Assembly (NCBI RefSeq): GCF_943912555.1
Contig: NZ_CALTUR010000099.1
Span: 1 to 6,393 of the forward strand
Source: an uncultured Streptococcus sp.
GTDB lineage: Bacteria; Bacillota; Bacilli; Lactobacillales; Streptococcaceae
DNA: 6,393 bases
Reading direction: 5' to 3'
Shown in pieces: positions 1 to 6,393 of the stretch. A model generated the notes under the pieces. It searched no databases, was not told the origin of the DNA, and saw only the letters and a program-made list of their open reading frames with translations. The translations under genes were made by a program, and so were the position numbers. Numbering within the stretch: the stretch's first letter is position 1; each line of letters begins with the position of its first letter.

Positions 1-128
1 GTACTAAAGGTTAAAAAAGCACCTGCAAACATGGAACGAATAGCATATTTGAACTTACTTTGCTTGAAAAGACTTTCTTTCTTATGGCAATAATAATCTA
101 TCTTCGAAATAAACTCTGAAGAACTCAT
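1..128 (-). CDS. Formate/nitrite transporter family protein, N-terminal part (runs off left edge)
   Basis: The minus strand is open from an ATG at 128 to the window edge, giving 42 codons (MSSSEFISKIDYYCHKKESL, then a basic stretch leading into RSMFAGAFLTFS). The start at 128 is chosen because AGGAG at 139-135 lies 6 nt upstream; the in-frame ATG at 134 abuts the Shine-Dalgarno sequence and could not use it. A short cytoplasmic N-terminus followed by a small-residue-rich first membrane helix (AIRSMFAGAFLTF) is typical of the FNT family, pentameric inner-membrane channels that move formate, nitrite or related small anions such as lactate. I recall a very similar pneumococcal protein near srtA. 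Substrate cannot be read from this fragment. It is in the same direction as srtA but separated by a terminator and a BOX element, and has its own promoter. Confidence 0.72.
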   Translation of the reverse strand, partial: MSSSEFISKIDYYCHKKESLFKQSKFKYAIRSMFAGAFLTFS

Positions 129-156
129 AAACATCTCCTAATTTTTTATATTTATC

Positions 157-167
157 ATTATAACATA
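157..167 (-). promoter_or_regulatory. Extended -10 promoter of the FNT gene
   Basis: On the minus strand this reads TATGTTATAAT, a perfect -10 hexamer with the TNTGN extension common in streptococci. No convincing -35 lies 16-18 nt upstream (best TTACCT at 185-180), as expected for extended -10 promoters. The ATG at 128 follows about 29 nt downstream, giving a short leader that includes AGGAG. Confidence 0.65.
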
Positions 168-220
168 AAATGTTTGAATAGGTAATCATTTTCTTAAATT
201 TATAACATTTGTATTGATTT

Positions 221-323
221 ATACTCAATGAAAATCAAAGAGCAAACTAAGAACCTACCGCAGGCTCTACTTGAGTACGGTGAGGTGAAGCTGACATAGT
301 TTGAAAAGATTTTCGAAGAGTAT
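221..323 (-). repeat. BOX element, boxA-boxC form without boxB
   Basis: The ends form an imperfect inverted repeat: ATACTCAATGAAAATC at 221-236 against GATTTTCGAAGAGTAT at 308-323. The left part (about 222-266, AAAGAGCAAACTA ... CCGCAGG) resembles boxC. The right part (about 273-323, TACGGTGAGGTGAAGCTGAC then the terminal GATTTTCGAAGAGTATTA) resembles boxA with several substitutions. The central boxB modules, usually one or more, are absent, so the unit is only about 103 bp. Read on the minus strand the order is A then C. TA dinucleotides at both ends fit the TA target duplication of these non-autonomous elements of pneumococci and relatives. It lies between the srtA terminator and the FNT promoter. 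Identification is from memory of the BOX consensus. Confidence 0.8.
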
Positions 324-355
324 TAGCATTACATAGTATGCTTGTAAAGTAAAAT

Positions 356-392
356 AAAAAAACCAGTAAAACTAAATGTTTACTGATTTTTT
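356..392 (-). terminator. Intrinsic terminator of the gyrA-srtA operon
   Basis: In the minus-strand RNA, AAAAAATCAGTAAA (392-379) pairs with TTTACTGGTTTTTT (370-357) across an 8-nt loop, with one G-U wobble, and the T-rich tract continues beyond 356. The wobble would be a C/A mismatch in plus-strand RNA, so the hairpin is better formed in the srtA direction. It begins 5 nt after the srtA stop codon. Confidence 0.85.
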
Positions 393-397
393 AACTA

Positions 398-1141
398 TTA
401 ATAGCGTTGTTTATACGGTTGATTGAAGGCTGTTAGAACTTCTTCAGGTGTTTGTGAATAGTCTTTTGTTTCTTTCAAATCACCTTTTACAATAATCCGC
501 TCTGTCGCTTCATAGTCCACACAAGTTACAAGTGTAATCTCATCAACACCACTACGGTCATCAATCTCATCCACACGATCTGGTGTTACATGCTTGACCT
601 CATGAATGACATAGGTATAAACCTTATCCTTATCAGTCAGATAAATTTTCATACCATTTTTAGCATGTGATAAGGGAGAAAATAGCATCTGACTGGCATT
701 TTCTGCTGTAAAAATGTGATGACTAGCTAGTGAATAATTTCCTTTCCCCATTACTTGGTCACGCTTCATCGTACCAGCTCCATAGAAGAGGTTGACATTA
801 TCAAGACCTTTAAAAATAGGTAAGTTAATTTCTACTTCAGGAATAGCAATCCCACCAATAACTGGTAATTTTTGCGAATTCCACTGTGAGGATAAGACAG
901 CTTCTGATGAAATGGCTTTTACTGAGTCAAAGTCAAAATTACCTTCTGTATCTTGATTTTCTTCCAATTTTTCTTTTGATACCTGGCTAACTTGATACTT
1001 GTTAGTATTCCAAACCATGAAAATATCACGAATTTTTGAATTAAAGATTAATGCCAGTGACAAGAGGATTAAGAATCCTGCCAAGACATTGATTAGTAGA
1101 TTTTTACGATTTGTTTTCTTTTTGTTCTTTTTATGAGACAT
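398..1141 (-). CDS. srtA: Class A sortase (housekeeping LPXTG transpeptidase)
   Basis: Encodes 247 aa, the length of pneumococcal SrtA. Sortase A cleaves the LPXTG motif of secreted surface proteins between Thr and Gly and attaches them to the peptidoglycan precursor outside the membrane. A lysine-rich cytoplasmic tail (1-14) and one membrane segment (about 15-34) act as a signal anchor, giving an extracellular C-terminal catalytic domain (about 80-225). The catalytic triad is visible: His141 in SLASHHIF, Cys207 in TLVTC, Arg215 in ATERIIVKG. The start ATG at 1141 overlaps the gyrA stop by one base (TAATG). AAGGTGA at 1154-1148, inside the gyrA 3' end, is the ribosome binding site 6 nt upstream. 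No separate promoter is evident, so expression probably depends on gyrA read-through and translational coupling. Nothing looks broken. Confidence 0.96.
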   Translation of the reverse strand: MSHKKNKKKTNRKNLLINVLAGFLILLSLALIFNSKIRDIFMVWNTNKYQVSQVSKEKLEENQDTEGNFDFDSVKAISSEAVLSSQWNSQKLPVIGGIAIPEVEINLPIFKGLDNVNLFYGAGTMKRDQVMGKGNYSLASHHIFTAENASQMLFSPLSHAKNGMKIYLTDKDKVYTYVIHEVKHVTPDRVDEIDDRSGVDEITLVTCVDYEATERIIVKGDLKETKDYSQTPEEVLTAFNQPYKQRY

Positions 1142-1154
1142 TATGCTTCACCTT
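1139..1154 (-). promoter_or_regulatory. gyrA/srtA translational coupling junction (TAATG plus internal SD)
   Basis: The gyrA stop TAA (1143-1141) and the srtA start ATG (1141-1139) share one base, and AAGGTGA (1154-1148) lies within the last gyrA codons at a 6-nt spacing. Ribosomes finishing gyrA are placed to reinitiate on srtA. Confidence 0.8.
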
Positions 1155-3609
1155 CTATTTCGTTTTCTGTCCCGACTTCTTCTTTTTCTGACGCTGCTAC
1201 CGTTGTAAAGGTCACAATTTTAGCATCCTGATCCAAGCGCATCACTTTAACTCCCATAGTTGAGCGCCCTGTTTGTGAAATATTGGCAACGTTGGTTCGA
1301 ATCATGACACCTGTATCAGTGATAATCATCAAATCTTCATCACCTTTAACAGTCAAAAGACCTGATAGAGGACCATTTTTTTCAGCTACATTAGCCGTCT
1401 TCATTCCTTTACCACCACGACCTTTTGTTGGATATTCAGTCGCAACTGTGCGCTTACCGTATCCTTTTTCTGTGATGATAAGAACCTCGTCCTGGTCTGT
1501 AATCACACTAGCACCAACTACTGTATCTCCTTCACGAAGATTGACACCTTTCACACCCGTAGCGATACGACTCATGCCGCGAACGGCTGATTGCTTAAAG
1601 CGAACTGCATAACCAAGTTTGGTACCGATGATAATATCCGTATCTTCTTCCGTCAACAAGACATTAATCAACTCATCTTCATCCTTGAGGTTCAATGCTT
1701 TAAGTCCATTTTGACGAATATTAGCAAACTCCTTAACACTGGTTCTCTTCACAATACCATGACGGGTTGTGAAGAAGAGATAAGCATCATCGCTGCGTTC
1801 AGATTCAACATTGATGATGGTTTGAATACTTTCACCTTCATCCAATTTCAAAAGATTGACAATTGGCAATCCCTTGGCAGTACGGCCATACTCAGGAATT
1901 TCATAGCCTTTAAGACGATAGACACGACCTTTATTTGTGAAGAAGAGCAGGTGATCATGGGTGCTGGTTGAAACTAACTCTCGGACAAAATCGTCATCCT
2001 TAACGCCTGTACCTTGAACACCACGCCCCCCACGTTTTTGAGCAGTGAATTCTCCTTGGTCCAAACGTTTAATGTAACCCTTGTTAGAAAGCGTAATTAA
2101 GACATCCGATTCTTCAATCAAATCCTCATCTTCGAGGCTTAAGACTTCACCAACCATCAATTCAGTACGACGTTGGTCACCAAACTTACGCTTGACTTCG
2201 TCCAATTCGTCTTTGATGATTTGAGAAACACGTTCTGGCTTAGCAAGAATATCTGCTAAATCCGCAATCAGAGCCAAGAGGTCATCATACTCAGACTGAA
2301 TCTTATCACGTTCTAAACCTGTCAAACGACGAAGGCGCATATCAAGGATGGCTTGACTTTGACGTTCAGAAAGCTTAAACTTGCTCATCAACTCAGCTTG
2401 TGCTTCCGCATCCGTTTCACTAGCACGGATAATACGAATCACTTCGTCGATATGGTCTAGTGCGATTAAGAGACCTTCTAAGATATGAGCACGCGCTTCC
2501 GCTTTTTCCTTATCAAAACGAGTACGACGAACAACCACTTCTTTTTGGTGCTCAATATAAGCATCCAAAATCTGACGAAGAGACAAAATCTTCGGTACCC
2601 CATTTTGGATTGCAAGCATATTAAAACCAAAGTTGGTTTGCATCTGGGTCATCTTGAAGAGGTTGTTGAGGATAACATTGGCTGAGGCATCACGCTTGAC
2701 TTCAATAACAAATCGAACACCTTCACGGTTGGACTCATCACGAACCGCTGTGATCCCCTCAATGCGTTTTTCCTGAACCAAACGAACAATATGCTCATGC
2801 ACCTTTGTTTTGTTGACCATGTATGGAAATTCTGTTACAACAATGCGCTCACGGCCAGTCTTAGTTTCTTCGATTTCAGTACGAGAACGAAGAACAATCG
2901 AACCTTTACCTGTTTCATAAGCCTTATGAATACCTGATTTCCCCATGACAAGGGCACCTGTTGGAAAATCTGGACCAGGCAAGACTTCCATCAAGTCCTT
3001 AGTGGTCACTTCAGGATTGTCCATGACCACCTTCACCGCATCAATGGTTTCTCCAAGGTTGTGAGGTGGAATATTGGTTGCCATCCCGACAGCAATACCA
3101 GTTGCTCCATTAACCAAAAGGTTTGGAAAACGTGCTGGCAAGACCAAGGGTTCACGTTCATTGGCATCATAGTTATCAACGAAATCAACCGTATTTTTAT
3201 TGATATCACGAAGCATCTCCAGAGCAATCTTGCTCATACGTGCCTCAGTGTAACGCTGGGCGGCAGCACCATCGCCATCCATGGAACCAAAGTTCCCATG
3301 GCCATCTACAAGCATGTAACGGTAGCTCCACCATTGAGCCATACGGACCATAGCTTCATAGATAGAGGAATCCCCGTGTGGGTGATATTTACCCATGACA
3401 TCCCCAGTAATACGAGCAGATTTTTTATGTGGTTTGTCTGGAGTAACACCCAATTCATTCATTCCATAGAGAATCCGACGGTGAACGGGTTTCAAGCCAT
3501 CTCGAACATCAGGAAGAGCCCGTGCTACGATAACACTCATGGCGTAGTCGATAAAGCTTGTCTTCATCTCCTTTGTCAGATTGACATTCACTAAATTTCT
3601 ATCCTGCAT
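1141..3609 (-). CDS. gyrA: DNA gyrase subunit A
   Basis: Encodes 822 aa, full length. GyrA with GyrB forms the A2B2 type II topoisomerase that introduces negative supercoils using ATP. The breakage-reunion domain comes first, with the active-site Tyr120 in [10 protein letters not shown] long helical region follows (about 355-460). The C-terminal DNA-wrapping beta-pinwheel (about 500-800) carries the GyrA box QKRGGRG at 524-530 and a second, degenerate KGRGGKG near 730. The tail is acidic. Quinolone-determining positions are wild type: Ser81 and Glu85 in [12 protein letters not shown]. Residue 114 is Gly (GDGAAAQRY), whereas pneumococcus usually has Ser as I recall. The start at 3609 is preferred to the in-frame ATG at 3624 because GAGG (3622-3619) sits 9 nt before it and overlaps the upstream ATG, and because the family N-terminus is MQD(K/R)NLVN. 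It is the first gene of an operon with srtA. Confidence 0.98.
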   Translation of the reverse strand: MQDRNLVNVNLTKEMKTSFIDYAMSVIVARALPDVRDGLKPVHRRILYGMNELGVTPDKPHKKSARITGDVMGKYHPHGDSSIYEAMVRMAQWWSYRYMLVDGHGNFGSMDGDGAAAQRYTEARMSKIALEMLRDINKNTVDFVDNYDANEREPLVLPARFPNLLVNGATGIAVGMATNIPPHNLGETIDAVKVVMDNPEVTTKDLMEVLPGPDFPTGALVMGKSGIHKAYETGKGSIVLRSRTEIEETKTGRERIVVTEFPYMVNKTKVHEHIVRLVQEKRIEGITAVRDESNREGVRFVIEVKRDASANVILNNLFKMTQMQTNFGFNMLAIQNGVPKILSLRQILDAYIEHQKEVVVRRTRFDKEKAEARAHILEGLLIALDHIDEVIRIIRASETDAEAQAELMSKFKLSERQSQAILDMRLRRLTGLERDKIQSEYDDLLALIADLADILAKPERVSQIIKDELDEVKRKFGDQRRTELMVGEVLSLEDEDLIEESDVLITLSNKGYIKRLDQGEFTAQKRGGRGVQGTGVKDDDFVRELVSTSTHDHLLFFTNKGRVYRLKGYEIPEYGRTAKGLPIVNLLKLDEGESIQTIINVESERSDDAYLFFTTRHGIVKRTSVKEFANIRQNGLKALNLKDEDELINVLLTEEDTDIIIGTKLGYAVRFKQSAVRGMSRIATGVKGVNLREGDTVVGASVITDQDEVLIITEKGYGKRTVATEYPTKGRGGKGMKTANVAEKNGPLSGLLTVKGDEDLMIITDTGVMIRTNVANISQTGRSTMGVKVMRLDQDAKIVTFTTVAASEKEEVGTENEIEGEA

Positions 3610-3642
3610 TAATAAATGCCTCATTTCACTATAATTAGATAT

Positions 3643-3671
3643 ATTATACCATAATGTTCGCTATATTTCAG
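3643..3671 (-). promoter_or_regulatory. gyrA-srtA promoter (extended -10)
   Basis: On the minus strand TATAAT lies at 3648-3643, preceded by TATGG, so the extended motif TNTGN is complete. CTGAAA at 3671-3666 (4 of 6 matches to TTGACA) lies 17 bp upstream. Transcription would begin near 3636, leaving a leader of about 27 nt. The AT-rich upstream sequence is shared with the divergent ldh promoter. Pneumococcal gyrA is known to respond to supercoiling; whether this promoter does cannot be read from the sequence. Confidence 0.75.
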
Positions 3672-3682
3672 ATATCTAAATC

Positions 3683-3698
3683 GATAAAACGTTTACAT
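3683..3698 (+). promoter_or_regulatory. Possible degenerate cre (CcpA) site upstream of ldh
   Basis: Compared with WTGNNARCGNWWWCAW, the right 11 bases AACGTTTACAT fit completely, but the first three positions (GAT instead of WTG) do not. The site lies about 21 bp upstream of the ldh -35. CcpA control of lactate dehydrogenase is known in streptococci, which makes the position plausible, but the match is partial and could be chance. Confidence 0.25.
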
Positions 3699-3719
3699 AA
3701 AGAACTGCAAGGTATATCC

Positions 3720-4786
<1,067 letters not shown>

Positions 4787-4829
4787 TTTAAATAGCTTGA
4801 TAGACTAGCCAAAAAGGCTTTAAAATCAG

Positions 4830-4847
4830 AAAACGCATATTATCAGG
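4830..4847. terminator. Left arm of the interrupted ldh terminator hairpin
   Basis: AAAACGCATATTATCAGG is complementary, with one bulged base, to 6299-6317 on the far side of the insertion sequence. Its distance from the ldh stop (44 nt), the A4 before and T4 after the reconstructed stem, and the 18-bp stem mark it as half of a bidirectional intrinsic terminator. Alone it cannot form the hairpin. A weak four-base stem (AGCC/GGCT, 4807-4819) just upstream is unlikely to replace it. Confidence 0.8.
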
Positions 4848-4850
4848 TAT

Positions 4851-4853
4851 AGA
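4851..4853. repeat. Target site duplication AGA (left copy)
   Basis: AGA directly abuts the terminal TG of the IS and is repeated at 6293-6295 after the terminal CA. It is the central triplet of the reconstructed terminator loop. Confidence 0.85.
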
Positions 4854-4878
4854 TGTACTGACCCCAAAAAGTTAGACA
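4854..4878 (+). repeat. Left terminal inverted repeat (orfB side) of the IS
   Basis: TGTACTGACCCCAAAAAGTT followed by AGACA. Against the reverse complement of 6268-6292 it matches except for one substitution and two single-base gaps. It begins TG and lies 6 bp beyond the orfB stop codon. Confidence 0.93.
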
Positions 4879-4884
4879 ATTAAT

Positions 4885-5721
4885 TTATCCAAAGGATTTA
4901 GTTCTGTATTGCACAGGACTGAGTCCTTTTAGTTTTACCTTAATTCGCTTATTGTTGTAGTAATCAATATAGTCTACAATAGCTTGTTCCAATTGCTTAA
5001 GCGACTGAAACGATTTCTCATAACCATAAAACATCTCCGATTTCAGAATCCCAAAGAAGGACTCCATCATACCATTGTCTGGGCTGTTGCCCTTACGTGA
5101 CATGGATGCTTGAATTCCCTTACTCTCTAGGAATCGATGATAAGAATCGTGTTGATATTGCCAACCTTGGTCACTATGGAGAATCGTATTCTCGTAGTGC
5201 TTTTCTGTGAATGCCTGTTCCAACATTGTTTTTACTTGTTCTAAGTTGGGTGAAGTTGAAAGATTATAGGCGATAATTTCGCTATTAAAGCCATCTAAAA
5301 CTGGTGATAAGTAAAGCTTTTGAGTACTTGCTGGAATAGCAAATTCTGTCACATCTGTGTAGCACTTTCCCATTGTTTTAGAGCCTTCAAATTGACGTTG
5401 AATAAGGTTATCTGCTTTCTTGCCAACGTCTCCTTTATGAGAAGAATATTTTCGTTTCTGTCGCGTTTTAGCTTGTAAATTGAGTACTTTCATCAAGCGT
5501 TGAACTCTTTTCTGATTTACCAGATAACCACGATTTCTTAGTTCTAAATGAACCCGACGATAACCATAATTTCCCTTATGTTCGATAAAAATGGATTGAA
5601 TTTCAGCTTTAAGCTCTTGATTTTTATCTAGTTTGTCTAGCTGTTTCAAGTGATAGTAGTAGTAGGTCGAACGAGCTAGTTTAATGGCTTTTAGAAGAAT
5701 ATCTAACGAAAACTCAGTCAT
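4885..5721 (-). CDS. IS3-family transposase OrfB, DDE integrase domain
   Basis: Encodes 278 aa from an ATG at 5721. It supplies the catalytic domain that cuts and joins the IS ends. Residues about 38-95 resemble the HTH_21 region of IS3 OrfB proteins (HKGNYGYRRVHLELRNRG). The rve integrase core spans about 113-270. The acidic triad is Asp123 (YTDVTEF), Asp184 (HSDQGWQYQ) and Glu220 (NGMMESFFG), with 35 residues between the last two, the classic DD(35)E spacing. The residue before TDVTEF that is often aromatic (Trp) is Cys-Tyr here. The ATG overlaps the orfA stop in TAATG and has no good Shine-Dalgarno. The frame stays open upstream to the slippery site at 5787, so the main product is expected to be a 450-aa OrfAB fusion by -1 frameshifting. 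No internal stop is seen. Confidence 0.95.
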   Translation of the reverse strand: MTEFSLDILLKAIKLARSTYYYYHLKQLDKLDKNQELKAEIQSIFIEHKGNYGYRRVHLELRNRGYLVNQKRVQRLMKVLNLQAKTRQKRKYSSHKGDVGKKADNLIQRQFEGSKTMGKCYTDVTEFAIPASTQKLYLSPVLDGFNSEIIAYNLSTSPNLEQVKTMLEQAFTEKHYENTILHSDQGWQYQHDSYHRFLESKGIQASMSRKGNSPDNGMMESFFGILKSEMFYGYEKSFQSLKQLEQAIVDYIDYYNNKRIKVKLKGLSPVQYRTKSFG

Positions 5722-6236
5722 TAATTCTTGAACAATTTCTGTCTTTCTTCTTTCTCTTTTTCCTCCTTCAATCGGAGTTCTCTTAACTTTTTTAGGATAG
5801 CATTCTCCGCTCTCAGGTACTCATTTTCTGCTTTAAGACGTTCTAATTCTGTCCTCTCTTCAGGTCTCGTTTTTGGCTTACGTCCCATTTTAGGTATTCT
5901 CCCTCTTGTTTTCTCAACAATAGTATACCCGTTTTTCTTGTATTGTGCTAGCCAATTAAGAAGTATCGTACGACTTGGGAGGCCGTATTCAAGAGAAACT
6001 CTATCTTTAGTCCAGCCTTCATGTATGACTTTATGAATCATTTCTTGTTTTAAATCAGGAGAATAGTAACGATTTTTTCCTTTTTTGACGAACTCTATTC
6101 CGTAACGATCAATCAATTTAATCATGTACCTAATATTAGAATTGTTTATCCCAAATTTATTTGAAAGCTTCTCTAAGCTATATCCTTGTTTTCTAAGTTC
6201 ATAGATCTGAACTTTATCATCATAAGTTAATTTCAT
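5721..6236 (-). CDS. IS3-family transposase OrfA, DNA-binding helix-turn-helix protein
   Basis: Encodes 171 aa from the ATG at 6236 (MKLTYDDKVQIYELRKQGYS). It provides the end-binding and dimerising part of the transposase and, in this family, can regulate transposition. Two helix-turn-helix units are apparent (about 5-45, and about 60-100 around GWTKDRVSLEYGLPSRTILL). A basic linker (108-125) is followed by a leucine zipper, Leu134, Leu141 and Leu148 with Asn138 and Asn145 between. The slippery codons fall at Lys149-Lys150, right after the zipper, so OrfA and OrfAB share it but have different tails. The start at 6236 is preferred to a longer frame from a TTG at 6293, which would lie outside the IS end. 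GGGGTG (6250-6245), 8 nt upstream, is an imperfect ribosome binding site within the 3' arm of a hairpin. Confidence 0.92.
   Translation of the reverse strand: MKLTYDDKVQIYELRKQGYSLEKLSNKFGINNSNIRYMIKLIDRYGIEFVKKGKNRYYSPDLKQEMIHKVIHEGWTKDRVSLEYGLPSRTILLNWLAQYKKNGYTIVEKTRGRIPKMGRKPKTRPEERTELERLKAENEYLRAENAILKKLRELRLKEEKEKEERQKLFKN
5763..5808 (-). promoter_or_regulatory. Programmed -1 ribosomal frameshift site with SD-like enhancer
   Basis: The slippery heptamer A AAA AAG is at 5793-5787 in the correct phase (CTA AAA AAG in orfA). GGAG at 5808-5805 lies 11 nt upstream, the spacing at which an internal Shine-Dalgarno stimulates -1 slippage in dnaX-type signals. A weak CTCC/GGAG stem (5777-5774 with 5766-5763) lies 9 nt downstream. 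After slipping, 22 codons without a stop lead into the orfB ATG, giving 150 + 22 + 278 = 450 aa. Confidence 0.85.
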
Positions 6237-6239
6237 AAT

Positions 6240-6285
6240 AAAAACACCCCAAAAGTTAGATTTTTTCTGTCTAACTTTTGGGGTG
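6240..6285 (-). terminator. Inward-facing hairpin terminator at the orfA end of the IS
   Basis: On the minus strand CACCCCAAAAGTTAGA (6285-6270) pairs perfectly over 16 bp with TCTAACTTTTGGGGTG (6260-6245) across a 9-nt loop, followed by TTTTT (6244-6240) and then ATTATG. The first arm is part of the terminal repeat; the second is an inverted copy of it inside the IS. The T-tract exists only in the transposase direction, so transcripts entering from the right should stop before orfA. Confidence 0.75.
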
Positions 6286-6292
6286 CAGTTCA
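6268..6292 (-). repeat. Right terminal inverted repeat (orfA side) of the IS
   Basis: Read on the minus strand: TGAACTGCACCCCAAAAGTT then AGACA, complementary in arrangement to the left end at 4854-4878. It ends in CA at 6291-6292 and is followed by the second AGA. Confidence 0.93.
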
Positions 6293-6295
6293 AGA
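6293..6295. repeat. Target site duplication AGA (right copy)
   Basis: AGA follows the terminal CA of the IS and matches 4851-4853. A longer duplication is excluded because the next bases differ (TAGA left, AGAA right). Confidence 0.85.
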
Positions 6296-6298
6296 AAG

Positions 6299-6317
6299 CC
6301 TTGATAATATGCGTTTT
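6299..6317. terminator. Right arm of the interrupted ldh terminator hairpin
   Basis: CCTTGATAATATGCGTTTT is the complement of 4830-4847 apart from one extra T. In the uninterrupted site the two arms enclose a 9-nt loop (TAT-AGA-AAG) and the stem is followed by TTTTATT. Complementary A and T tracts at both ends suggest it served ldh and a convergent gene to the right. Confidence 0.8.
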
Positions 6318-6393
6318 ATTGTGGAAAGATTTATTTCCTTTTCTCCTGAAATTAAGTTTTTGAATAGCTTCATTCTTTAACTCTATTTAAACT
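6318..6393. other. Right-hand flank; no gene identifiable
   Basis: AT-rich sequence with stops in all three minus-strand frames (6389-6387, 6385-6383, 6372-6370) and no supported plus-strand frame. If a convergent gene enters from the right, the furthest its coding could extend is the TGA at 6372-6370 (last residues SLNRVKE), about 53 nt before the terminator arm. That is too little to recognise. Confidence 0.3.

Larger units (their letters stand above)
4854..6292 (-). mobile_element. IS3-family insertion sequence, IS150 group (IS861-like), complete, 1,439 bp
   Basis: The ends begin TG and finish CA and are 25-bp imperfect inverted repeats (4854-4878 and 6268-6292). A 3-bp AGA direct repeat flanks the element (4851-4853, 6293-6295), as usual for this group. 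Two overlapping reading frames, orfA (171 aa) and orfB (278 aa), lie on the minus strand and are linked by an A AAA AAG -1 frameshift site. Both are intact and the catalytic triad is present, so the copy may be active. The length is close to the ~1.44 kb of streptococcal IS861. I cannot assign an exact IS name without a database. The transposase genes run convergently to ldh. Confidence 0.95.

Noticed and set aside
221..323. RUP element
   Set aside because: The terminal sequences and the TACGG...GAAGCTGAC core fit boxA/boxC of BOX better than RUP.
3061..3594. Plus-strand open frame of 177 codons opposite gyrA
   Set aside because: It is the complement of conserved gyrA sequence, with no ribosome binding site or recognisable protein features; the same holds for the other long frames opposite gyrA and orfA.
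3610..3624. Longer gyrA starting at the ATG at 3624 (827 aa)
   Set aside because: The Shine-Dalgarno GAGG overlaps that ATG and correctly serves the ATG at 3609; the extra residues MRHLL are not part of the family N-terminus.
4915..4930. AGGAC-TGA-GTCCT followed by TTT on the plus strand, as a replacement ldh terminator
   Set aside because: A 5-bp stem with a 3-nt loop inside orfB coding sequence and a short T run is too weak to claim.
4885..6292. CRISPR array, tRNA, toxin-antitoxin or phage genes in the right half
   Set aside because: All sequence between the terminal repeats is accounted for by the two transposase frames and the IS end structures; no repeated spacers, cloverleaf or additional supported frames are seen.
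6237..6293. Longer orfA from a TTG at 6293
   Set aside because: It would start outside the IS, translate the terminal repeat and hairpin, and lack a ribosome binding site.

Overview
The window looks like the chromosome of a Mitis-group Streptococcus (mitis/oralis/infantis type, close to S. pneumoniae). The evidence is the gene order ldh | gyrA-srtA - formate/nitrite transporter, proteins that match pneumococcal counterparts in length and catalytic-residue numbering (SrtA 247 aa, GyrA 822 aa, LDH 328 aa), low GC, extended -10 promoters (TNTGN-TATAAT), and a BOX repeat. Small differences from the pneumococcal sequences as I remember them, such as Gly114 in GyrA, favour a commensal relative over S. 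pneumoniae itself.

Layout. Bases 1-128 (minus) hold the first 42 codons of a formate/nitrite transporter family gene that runs off the left edge, with its promoter at 157-167. A short BOX element (boxA plus boxC, no boxB) lies at 221-323, followed by the srtA terminator. srtA (398-1141) and gyrA (1141-3609) form a minus-strand operon joined by a one-base TAATG stop/start overlap and driven by an extended -10 promoter. ldh (3800-4786) diverges from gyrA and has its own promoter and a small 5'UTR palindrome. Bases 4854-6292 are a complete 1,439-bp IS3-family (IS150-group, IS861-like) insertion sequence. It has 25-bp imperfect terminal repeats, a 3-bp AGA target duplication, intact orfA and orfB on the minus strand, and an A AAA AAG frameshift site. 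The last ~100 bases carry the right arm of an interrupted terminator and perhaps the tail of a gene entering from the right.

The resident genes are core housekeeping genes: DNA supercoiling (GyrA), anchoring of LPXTG surface proteins (SrtA), lactate fermentation (LDH) and small-acid transport (FNT). The most interesting part is the IS junction. Removing the IS and one AGA copy restores an 18-bp hairpin flanked by A4 and T4, and AGA is the middle triplet of its 9-nt loop. The IS therefore landed in the loop of what was very likely the bidirectional ldh terminator. Just inside its right end the IS carries a perfect 16-bp hairpin followed by T5 directly before orfA. This can terminate transcripts entering from outside and bury the orfA ribosome binding site. 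I see no wholly new system; the IS/terminator arrangement and the transposase expression controls deserve the closest look.
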